Assembly: GCA_023819375.1 (NCBI GenBank)
Contig: JAMWDI010000003.1
Location: forward strand, 186,001 to 250,000
DNA from: Candidatus Omnitrophota bacterium
GTDB taxonomy: Bacteria; Ratteibacteria; UBA8468; B48-G9; JAFGKM01
Direction of reading: 5' to 3'
DNA: 64,000 nt
The number at the start of each line of letters is the position of its first letter. The first letter of the stretch is position 1. Position numbers and translations under genes: made by a program. Of this stretch, positions 28,668 to 35,929 are shown piece by piece. Below the pieces are notes generated by a model, which had not been told where the DNA came from, did not search any database, and worked only from the letters and a program-made list of their open reading frames with translations.

Positions 28668-31372
28668 AGATATATATTGATGGAAAATTGATTGAGTGTG
28701 ATAAAAACAAGACAATACTTGAAGTCGCTCTTGAAAATAATATAGAAATTCCACATTTGTGTTATGATAAAAGATTACTACCAAATGGAAGTTGTAGGTT
28801 ATGTATTGTTGAGGTTGAAGGTGAAAAAAGACCTGTTGCTTCTTGTACTTACCCTGTTTTTGAAGGGATGAAAGTTTATACAAATACAGAAAAAATTATA
28901 AATTTTAGAAAATTAACATTACAACTTATTGTTTCTGATCATCCACTTGATTGTATGACATGTGAAAAAAGTGGAGATTGTTTACTTGAAAAATATGCTT
29001 ATGAATATGGGATTAAAGAAGTAAAGTATTATGGTGAAAAAGCAAAAAGAAAAATGAAAGATGGAAGTCCTTTTATTGTAAGAGATTATGAGAAATGTAT
29101 ATTGTGTGGTAGATGTATAAAGGTATGTGAAGAAATAGTTGGAGTAAATGCGATTGATTATAAAAATAGAGGATTTGTAACTGAAATAAATAGTGGATTT
29201 GATGAATCACTTAAAGATACAGAATGTCTTTTCTGTGGAAATTGTATAGATATTTGTCCTGTTGGTGCTTTAAGAGAAATAAGTGCAGAAAGAAAGGGAA
29301 GGGATTGGGAATATAAAAAAATTAAAACGATATGTCCTTATTGTGGAGTTGGATGTGGAATAGTTGTATATGTAAAGAATAATGAAATTGTGAAAATAAA
29401 AGGAGATAAAGAAAGTCCTGTAAATAACGGTTTTTTGTGTATTAAGGGAAAGTTTGGATTTGATTATGTTAACTCAAAAGATAGATTAAAAAAACCTCTC
29501 ATAAAAGAAAATGGGAATTTTAAAGAAGTAGATTGGGAAAAAGCAATTGATTTTATTTATGAAAAATTAAAATTTTATAAAGACAATTATGGCTCTGATT
29601 CAATTGCAGGACTTTCATCTGCAAAATGCACAAATGAAGAAAATTATATCTTTCAGAAGTTTTTTAGATGTGTTTTAAAATCAAATAATATAGATCATTG
29701 CGCTCGTCTTTGTCATTCCTCAACAGTTGTAGGACTTTCTCAAACAATTGGTTCTGCTGCCATGAGTAATTCACTTGAGGAAATAGAAAAATATTCTGAT
29801 TGTATAATTATAACAGGAACAAATATCACAGAGACACAACCAGTTACATCTTACAGAATAAGAAAAGCAAAAGAAAGAGGAGCCAAAATTATTGTTATAG
29901 ATCCAAGAGAGATAGAAATTTCAAAGATAGCAGACATATATATTCAACCGAGATATGGGACAGATGTAGTTTTATTTAATGGTATTGCGAAGATTATAAT
30001 TGATGAGAAACTTTATAATGAAGAATTTATTAAGGAAAGAGTTGAAAATTTTGATGAATATAAAGAATTTATTGAAAAATTTGATTTATCTCTTGTTGAA
30101 AAAATTTCAAATGTAAAAATAGAGGATTTGAGGAAAGTTGCATATCTATATTCAAAATCAAAAGCAAGTGTAATTATCTGGTCAATGGGCATTACTCAAC
30201 ATATAACAGGAACTGAAAATGTTTTTTGTTTATCAAATCTTGCTTTATTAACAGGTCAAATTGGCAAAAAAGGTTCAGGCCTTGCTCCTTTAAGAGGGCA
30301 GAATAATGTTCAGGGTGCTTGTGATATGGGTTGTCTTCCTGAGTTTTATCCTGGATATAATTCAGTTAATAACAGGAAAACAATTGAGAGGTTTGAAAAT
30401 TTATGGAATGAAAAAAATTTGCCAGATAAAGTTGGACTTACAGTTGTTGAAATTTTTGAAAACATTTTGAAAGGAAAAATTAAATGTCTTTATATTATGG
30501 GAGAAATGCCTTTAATTTCGGAACCAGATATTTTGCATATCAAAGAAGCATTAGAAAAAGTTGAATTTTTAATTGTTCAAGATATTCTTTTTACCGAGAT
30601 ATGTGAATATGCTGATGTAATTTTACCTGCACTTTGTTCTTTTGAAAAAGAAGGTACATTTACAAATACAGAAAGAAGAGTTCAAAAGATTACAAAATGT
30701 ATTGGAAATTTTACATGTGCAAAACCAGATTGGTGGATAATAAATGAAATTGCAAGAAAATTTGGATATGAGTGGGGATATAATGATGTTTGGGATATTT
30801 TAAAGGAAATAAATAATGTTGTTGAGATTTACCAAGGAATTACGCCTGAAAGAGTTAAAAATGATGAAAAAATTCAATGGCCTTGCTTTTCAAAAGAAGA
30901 TAAAGGGACAGAAACACTTCATATAGGAAGATTTAAGAGAGGAAAAGGCCTTCTTAAAATTGTTGAATATAAAGAACCTTTTGAATTGCCAGATAAGGAT
31001 TATCCATTTCTTTTGACTACAGGCAGAATACTTCAGGAGTATCATTCAAGAACTATGACAGGTAAAGTGAAAGGTATAGAAGAAATTGTTGGTGAGGAAT
31101 TTTTGATGATGAATGAAGAAGATGCAAAAGAGAATAATATTAAAGAAGGGGAAAAAATTAAAGTTGTTTCAAGAAGAGGAGAAGTTGTATTAAAAGTAAA
31201 ATTGAGTAAAAAATTGCAAAAAGGAACAATATTTATTCCATTCCATTTTTATGCAAATATATTGACTCATACAAAACTTGATCCATACTCAAAAATCCCA
31301 GAATTTAAAATATGCAGTGTCAAAATAAAAAAATTTGAAAAATTAAAAAATTCACGTATAATAAATGTATAA
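28649..31372 (+). CDS. fdhA: Formate dehydrogenase alpha subunit, Cys-type, with NuoG-like N-terminus
   Basis: 907 residues from the ATG at 28649, which has AAAAAGG 8 bases upstream; the GTG at 28640 is less likely. The N-terminal 220 residues carry a [2Fe-2S] domain (PHLCYDKRLL, GSCRLC), a His/Cys 4Fe-4S motif (HPLDCMTCEKSGDC) and a two-cluster ferredoxin (CILCGRCIKVC, CLFCGNCIDICP). The molybdopterin part starts with CPYCGVGC and includes DHCARLCHSSTVVGL, where Cys355 occupies the metal ligand that is selenocysteine in E. coli FdhF, followed by the catalytic His. It oxidises formate or reduces CO2. It overlaps the NuoF-GltD gene by 19 bases. Probably cytoplasmic; no twin-arginine signal is seen. 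Confidence 0.93.
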   Translation: MSSGKIKIYIDGKLIECDKNKTILEVALENNIEIPHLCYDKRLLPNGSCRLCIVEVEGEKRPVASCTYPVFEGMKVYTNTEKIINFRKLTLQLIVSDHPLDCMTCEKSGDCLLEKYAYEYGIKEVKYYGEKAKRKMKDGSPFIVRDYEKCILCGRCIKVCEEIVGVNAIDYKNRGFVTEINSGFDESLKDTECLFCGNCIDICPVGALREISAERKGRDWEYKKIKTICPYCGVGCGIVVYVKNNEIVKIKGDKESPVNNGFLCIKGKFGFDYVNSKDRLKKPLIKENGNFKEVDWEKAIDFIYEKLKFYKDNYGSDSIAGLSSAKCTNEENYIFQKFFRCVLKSNNIDHCARLCHSSTVVGLSQTIGSAAMSNSLEEIEKYSDCIIITGTNITETQPVTSYRIRKAKERGAKIIVIDPREIEISKIADIYIQPRYGTDVVLFNGIAKIIIDEKLYNEEFIKERVENFDEYKEFIEKFDLSLVEKISNVKIEDLRKVAYLYSKSKASVIIWSMGITQHITGTENVFCLSNLALLTGQIGKKGSGLAPLRGQNNVQGACDMGCLPEFYPGYNSVNNRKTIERFENLWNEKNLPDKVGLTVVEIFENILKGKIKCLYIMGEMPLISEPDILHIKEALEKVEFLIVQDILFTEICEYADVILPALCSFEKEGTFTNTERRVQKITKCIGNFTCAKPDWWIINEIARKFGYEWGYNDVWDILKEINNVVEIYQGITPERVKNDEKIQWPCFSKEDKGTETLHIGRFKRGKGLLKIVEYKEPFELPDKDYPFLLTTGRILQEYHSRTMTGKVKGIEEIVGEEFLMMNEEDAKENNIKEGEKIKVVSRRGEVVLKVKLSKKLQKGTIFIPFHFYANILTHTKLDPYSKIPEFKICSVKIKKFEKLKNSRIINV

Positions 31373-31384
31373 AAGGAATTTAAA

Positions 31385-32533
31385 GTGAAAGAAAAGATAA
31401 TAGAAATTTTAAAAAGTGGACTAAAGAGAAATATCCCTATTCCCCTTTATTATCAAATAGAAAAGACGATAAAAGAATTAATTTTGGATGGAAAAATTAA
31501 AGAGATGGACTTTCTTCCTGGAGACTTAGAATTATCAAAACAATTAGGTGTAAATTCAAGGACCGTTTGGCGCGCCTATCAAAATTTACAAAAAGAAGGA
31601 TACATAAAAAGGATACCAAGGAAGGGAACTTTCGTAATTTATAAAAGGAATAAAATTTCTCATTCAATTGGTTTCTTTTATTTTTCAGAAGCAGAAGAGA
31701 TTATGGTAAAAAGGGCAGAATATATGCAGAGATTTTTATCACAATATGGATATGACTTAAAAATTTTCCCTTTTGATTATAATTTCTATAAAGAAGTTAA
31801 TTTACCAAAATTTATAGAAGAGAAGGATTTAAAAGGTGGTATTTTTGTAGCACTTGATTATGTTGAATGTAGAGATAATTTTTTAAGGTTAGAGGAGATT
31901 AAATTCCCTCATGTTAGATTGGGGAATATGTATTTTTTAGAGGAACTTAAGTATCCTCTTATATGTGGGAATGAAGGTAAAAAGGTTAAAGATGTTCTTA
32001 ATTATTTAAATAAATTAGGTCATAAAAAAATAGGATATGTATCATCAAAGGAAAAAGGAGCAGGTGTAGAAGAATATTTCAAATTTTATGAAAAAAGAGA
32101 TTTTAAGCAAAATTGGTTTTTAAATTTAAATTTTTCAGGTTCTAAAAAAGATTATAAAAAATTACCAACTTCTCACATAGCGAGAGGTTATCTTGAAACA
32201 AATATAGATTTAACAGCAATTATAGTAGAATACCCTTTATTTGCGATTGATTTGATAGAAGAATGTAAAAAAATAGGGATTAAAGTTCCAGAAGATATTT
32301 CAATAATAGCATTGAGAGATACAGAAGAAATTTTATATTATAGTCCATCAATAACAACTATGAAGTTGTCTGATAAAAAACAGGCAGAAAAGGCGTGTGA
32401 GATATTATTAAAGGTAATGAATAATGAATGGGATTTTAAAAGAAAAATTATTATGGTTAATTATGAATTTGTAGAGAGAGAAACATCAACGAAAAAAGAA
32501 AAATTATTAGAAAAAGAGGGAGTGGAAGCATAA
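31385..32533 (+). CDS. Second GntR-type regulator with LacI-like ligand-binding domain
   Basis: 382 residues with a GTG start behind AAGGAATTTAAA, 12 bases after fdhA. Residues 15-85 are a GntR winged helix (FLPGDLELSKQLGVNSRTVWRAYQNLQKEG, wing RKGTFV). The rest is LacI/GalR-like with HKKIGYVSSKEKG and PEDISIIALRDTEEI. It belongs to the same class as the gene at 4967 but is only distantly similar. Despite its position behind fdhA it faces a secreted LamG-like protein, so it more likely controls carbohydrate functions than formate metabolism. Confidence 0.82.
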   Translation: MKEKIIEILKSGLKRNIPIPLYYQIEKTIKELILDGKIKEMDFLPGDLELSKQLGVNSRTVWRAYQNLQKEGYIKRIPRKGTFVIYKRNKISHSIGFFYFSEAEEIMVKRAEYMQRFLSQYGYDLKIFPFDYNFYKEVNLPKFIEEKDLKGGIFVALDYVECRDNFLRLEEIKFPHVRLGNMYFLEELKYPLICGNEGKKVKDVLNYLNKLGHKKIGYVSSKEKGAGVEEYFKFYEKRDFKQNWFLNLNFSGSKKDYKKLPTSHIARGYLETNIDLTAIIVEYPLFAIDLIEECKKIGIKVPEDISIIALRDTEEILYYSPSITTMKLSDKKQAEKACEILLKVMNNEWDFKRKIIMVNYEFVERETSTKKEKLLEKEGVEA

Positions 32534-32539
32534 AAAAGT

Positions 32540-32567
32540 TTTACTTTAATAGAACTCTTTTTATAAT
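32540..32567 (+). promoter_or_regulatory. Possible promoter of the LamG-like gene
   Basis: TTTACT, a 16-base spacer and a perfect TATAAT, in the 86-base gap after the GntR gene. The -35 is weak, as expected of a regulated promoter; the neighbouring regulator could act here. Confidence 0.4.
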
Positions 32568-32619
32568 GCGAGATAGTAAAAAATATTTGAAAGTGAAAAT
32601 TTGTTGTTGAAGGGTAATT

Positions 32620-33432
32620 ATGAAACATATTCTTTTAACCTCAATTTTATTAATTATTTCAGTTTTTGGGGGAGAAAATTATAAATTGGGATATATACAA
32701 TATCCTGTAAATGGTAATATATCTGAAGAGGAAGGTACAGTAGAAATGTGGATAAAGCCAAAGAAAGATCCATATTTACCTGCATTCGGAAAAAATAATT
32801 CTTGGTATTCAATATTAATTTTTCAGGTCGTTCCAAGTAAAAAATATGGTTCCCCTGGTTTTTCATTCATATGGTCTCCTACACTTGGACTTAACTTTTA
32901 TGGTTCATATCTTGATGAAGAGGGAAAATCAATTTCTTACAAAAACTCACCAAATACAGAAAATTTAAAACCTAAGTGGAATGTAGATGAATGGAAACAT
33001 ATAGCGGTAAGATGGAAGGGAGAAGAAATAAGTTTGTTTGTAGATGGTGAAAAACTTGTATCAAGAAAAATTGATAGAAAACTTATTATTGATAAAAATG
33101 GCTGGATTATAATTGGCAGAGGAGTGCATGATTTTGTTATAGATGAATTTTGTATATCGGGAAAGGCAAGAAGTGATGAAGAAATAAGAGAAAGGATGAA
33201 AAAGCCATTAGTAGTTGATGAATATACTCTTTTGCTTGATAATTTTGAAAAATTTGAAGAGAAAAATACAGTGGCAGTAACAATATCTGGTTTTTCAGGA
33301 GAAAAAGGAGGCAAATTAGATGAAATGATAATAAGGGAAGATAAAGAAAAACAAGTACCAATAGAAAAAAGTTATGAAATAGTTGAGGGGAAGTTTGGTA
33401 AAGGTTTAAGGTTTAAAACAATTGAATTTTAA
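32620..33432 (+). CDS. Secreted LamG/concanavalin-like protein, possibly truncated
   Basis: 270 residues with a signal peptide (KHILLTSILLIISVFGG) and an AAGGG site. Residues 25-190 form a LamG-type beta-sandwich: EEGTVEMWIKP, WNVDEWKHIAVRWKGEEISLFVDG, and VIDEFCISGKARSDEEI. These folds bind glycans or proteins. The sequence stops shortly after VEGKFGKGLRF, a phrase that usually opens a further LamG repeat in such proteins, so the C-terminus may be lost. It faces the preceding GntR regulator. Substrate unknown. Confidence 0.65.
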   Translation: MKHILLTSILLIISVFGGENYKLGYIQYPVNGNISEEEGTVEMWIKPKKDPYLPAFGKNNSWYSILIFQVVPSKKYGSPGFSFIWSPTLGLNFYGSYLDEEGKSISYKNSPNTENLKPKWNVDEWKHIAVRWKGEEISLFVDGEKLVSRKIDRKLIIDKNGWIIIGRGVHDFVIDEFCISGKARSDEEIRERMKKPLVVDEYTLLLDNFEKFEEKNTVAVTISGFSGEKGGKLDEMIIREDKEKQVPIEKSYEIVEGKFGKGLRFKTIEF

Positions 33433-33448
33433 TTATAAAAAAATTTAA

Positions 33449-33607
33449 AAATGCAAAAGCCAAAAAACATATTTAGGTTGTTTGAGACGGTATAAATATG
33501 AAGTATTTTTAGAATTTAAAGAAGAAGGATATGACCAAATTCCAATTGGAAGTATTTACAGTTTTAAAAAAATTTCAAAAACTCAGGATAGAATATTTAA
33601 TAGTTAT
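33449..33607 (+). pseudogene. Possible short coding remnant without a start codon
   Basis: The 212-base gap between the LamG gene and mobA has an open frame with no start codon, reading KCKSQKTYLGCLRRYKY and continuing through GYDQIPIGSIYSFKKI to a TAA. Composition resembles coding DNA, but the length (about 52 codons) is within chance for this base composition. It may be a decayed gene end or non-coding. I do not recognise the family. Confidence 0.2.
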
Positions 33608-33644
33608 TAAAGAAGGTAAAAATTTCTTTTATTCCTTAACATAA

Positions 33645-34238
33645 ATGGATGCAATCATTTTGGCGCGTGGTAAAAAAAGTAAGAGATTAAATTTAAATAA
33701 AGCATTTATTAAGGTGGGTAGTAAAAAAATTATTGAGATAATACTTGAGAAAATAAATCCAATTTTTGAAAATGTTTATATTGTATCTTTAAAACCTGAA
33801 AAATTTGAGGTTTATCAAACGAGAAAAATTAAAATTTTAAAAGATGAAATAAAATGTGGACCTCTTGGAGGAATATATATAGGACTTTTAAACTCAAATT
33901 CCCGATATAACTTTGTTTTTGCAGTTGATATGCCTTTTATAAATGTTGATTTCGTAAAATATGTAATGAAAATTAAGAAAAACTATGATGTTCTTGTTCC
34001 TGTTTATAATGGAAAAATTCAGGTTTTACATGCAATTTACAGTAAAAAAATAATTCCTGTTATTCAAGAAACTTTAAATGAGGGAGAATATGAAGTGAAA
34101 ACAATTTTATACAGAGTTAAAGTAAAATATATACAGGAAACCGAAATTGAAAAATTTGGGGATCCTCAAATTTTGTTTTTTAATTTGAATACATATAAAG
34201 ATTATGAGTTTATTCAAAAGTACCTAAAGATTTCTTAA
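33645..34238 (+). CDS. mobA: Molybdenum cofactor guanylyltransferase MobA-like
   Basis: 197 residues of the nucleotidyltransferase fold. MobA attaches GMP to molybdopterin to form the guanine dinucleotide cofactor used by formate dehydrogenases. The N-terminal loop reads ILARGKKSKRLNLNKAF instead of the usual LAGGxSxRMGxxK, keeping the Gly, Ser, Arg and Lys but changing one glycine to arginine. Later motifs are CGPLGGIYIGL and VFAVDMPFIN, the metal-binding Asp. There is no obvious ribosome binding site. moeA starts at the base after its stop. Confidence 0.82.
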   Translation: MDAIILARGKKSKRLNLNKAFIKVGSKKIIEIILEKINPIFENVYIVSLKPEKFEVYQTRKIKILKDEIKCGPLGGIYIGLLNSNSRYNFVFAVDMPFINVDFVKYVMKIKKNYDVLVPVYNGKIQVLHAIYSKKIIPVIQETLNEGEYEVKTILYRVKVKYIQETEIEKFGDPQILFFNLNTYKDYEFIQKYLKIS

Positions 34239-35447
34239 ATGGAAAATTTATTAACAATAGAAGAGGCAAGACAGATTGTTTTAAAAGAAACAAGGATTTT
34301 AGGAGTTGAAAAAATAAAGATATTAAATGGAATAGGAAGAGTTATTGCAGAAGATATCATTTCACCCTTTGATATGCCACCTTTTAGAAGAAGTGCAATG
34401 GATGGATATGCAATTAGATTTGAAGATTTGGAATTTACAAATATATTTGAAGTGATTGATGAAATAAAAGCAGGAGAAGTTAAAAATATAAAATATGAAA
34501 GAGAAAAATGTGTATCTATAATGACAGGAGCAAAAATTCCAGATTGCTTTGATACAGTTGTTAAGTTTGAAGATACAGAAGAGTTTTTTGAGGATGAAAA
34601 AAGAAAAATAAGGATTTTAAAGAAAATAAAAAAAGGAGAAAATATTGCTGAAAAGGGAGAGGATTTTAGGAAAGGAGATATTCTTATAAAAAAGGGTTCA
34701 ATTGTTGATAGTGCTAGTATTGCTATTATTGCTTATTGTGGAATTGGAGAAATTTTGGTTTATAAAAGACCAAAAGTTGGAATTATTGCGACAGGAGATG
34801 AGATTAAAAAAATTGGGGAAGAATTGAAAGAAGGGGAAATATATGATTGTAATTCCTATTCAATTTATGGACTTGTTTTAAAATATGGGGGTGAAGGTGA
34901 AATACTTGGAATAGCAAGAGATAATAAGAAATCATTAAAGTATTATATAAAAAGGGGATTAAATAAAGATATTTTAATCCTATCTGGTGGAGTAAGTGAA
35001 GGCAAATATGATTTTGTTGTTGATGTTTTTAATGAAGTTGGTATTGAGATGAAATTCTGGAAAGTTGCTGTAAAACCAGGAAAACCTACATTTTTTGGGA
35101 AGAAAGATAATTGTCTAATTTTTGGACTTCCTGGGTATCCTGTTTCTGCATACATTAATTTTGAAAATTTAATTAGACCTGCAATTTTAAAAATGCAAGG
35201 AGCAAATAATATTGAAAGGTTTAAATTATGCGGAATTTTAACAGAAGATGTGGAGAATAAAGGAGATAGAGATGAGTTTTTAAGAGTGATAGTTAAAGTT
35301 GAAAATGGAGAGAATATTGTAGTACCTTATAAAAAACAGAAATCAGGAACTTTTACATCAATTACAGAGACAAATGGGATTTTGTTTTTGAAAAAAGGAG
35401 GAAAGATAAAAAAAGGAGAAAAAGTAATCGTTGAAATTTACAGATGA
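34239..35447 (+). CDS. moeA: Molybdopterin molybdenumtransferase MoeA
   Basis: 402 residues. MoeA inserts molybdate (or tungstate) into adenylated molybdopterin made by the MogA domain. Landmarks are PPFRRSAMDGYAIR in the N-terminal region, SIMTGAKIPDCFDTVVKFED, GIIATGDEI in the MogA-like domain, ILSGGVSEGKYDFV, KPGKPTFFG and GLPGYPVSAYINFE. Length is typical. It lies directly behind mobA and completes the cofactor block, although separated from the moaA group by the regulator and LamG genes. Confidence 0.93.
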   Translation: MENLLTIEEARQIVLKETRILGVEKIKILNGIGRVIAEDIISPFDMPPFRRSAMDGYAIRFEDLEFTNIFEVIDEIKAGEVKNIKYEREKCVSIMTGAKIPDCFDTVVKFEDTEEFFEDEKRKIRILKKIKKGENIAEKGEDFRKGDILIKKGSIVDSASIAIIAYCGIGEILVYKRPKVGIIATGDEIKKIGEELKEGEIYDCNSYSIYGLVLKYGGEGEILGIARDNKKSLKYYIKRGLNKDILILSGGVSEGKYDFVVDVFNEVGIEMKFWKVAVKPGKPTFFGKKDNCLIFGLPGYPVSAYINFENLIRPAILKMQGANNIERFKLCGILTEDVENKGDRDEFLRVIVKVENGENIVVPYKKQKSGTFTSITETNGILFLKKGGKIKKGEKVIVEIYR

Positions 35448-35465
35448 AGTAAATTGATTTTTTTA

Positions 35466-35822
35466 TTAACAAGTTAGATGGAAAGCCCCAATAATTATTT
35501 TATCTGGATATTTCTCTATATATTCATTCCATAATTTAATAGCAGAACTTGTTGGTAAAATGTGAAATTCAATATTTTTATCAGTTAGAATTTTTTTTAC
35601 TTCTTCTGATACTTTCATAAGACCTGGGGTTCCTTGACCAAAGATTATTATTTCAGGATTAAACTTCCAGATTTTTTCAAGGTCTTCCAAGCATACATTA
35701 TGGCCTTCTTTTCTCCACCATTTTTCTATGCCAGTTGGAAGAACTAATACATCATGATGATAAACTTTATCTTCAATTTCAATAGACCCAAAAAAATATT
35801 TTTTGACTTTCATCTTTTTCAT
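35466..35822 (-). CDS. Mth938/DUF498 domain protein
   Basis: 118 residues. The family is recognised by GHNVCLEDLEKIWKFNPEIIIFGQGTPG, then FHILPTSSAIKLWNEY and the ending GAFHLTC. These small alpha/beta proteins occur across bacteria, archaea and eukaryotes with no firm biochemical role. The ATG at 35822 has AAGGTAAA just before it; a second ATG nine bases later is possible. It is convergent with moeA and divergent from the FAD oxidoreductase. Confidence 0.8.
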   Translation of the reverse strand: MKKMKVKKYFFGSIEIEDKVYHHDVLVLPTGIEKWWRKEGHNVCLEDLEKIWKFNPEIIIFGQGTPGLMKVSEEVKKILTDKNIEFHILPTSSAIKLWNEYIEKYPDKIIIGAFHLTC

Positions 35823-35867
35823 TTTACCTTAAAACATATTTGAAAAGCAATGTATAATATAATTTTA

Positions 35868-35897
35868 TTGCAGGAAATATCTGTTCAGAAGTAAAAT
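35868..35897 (+). promoter_or_regulatory. Possible promoter of the FAD oxidoreductase gene
   Basis: TTGCAG, an 18-base spacer and TAAAAT, ending 32 bases before the ATG at 35930, in the divergent intergenic region. Neither hexamer is exact. Confidence 0.35.
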
Positions 35898-35929
35898 ATT
35901 GAAATTTAAAAAACAACATAGGGGGTAAA

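Noticed and set aside
29699-29716. Selenocysteine in formate dehydrogenase
   Set aside because: The ligand position is an ordinary TGT cysteine codon, not TGA, so no recoding is needed.
32937-33361. Overlapping minus-strand ORFs (125 and 74 residues)
   Set aside because: Both are antisense shadows of the LamG-like gene with biased Ser/Leu/Phe composition and no ribosome site.
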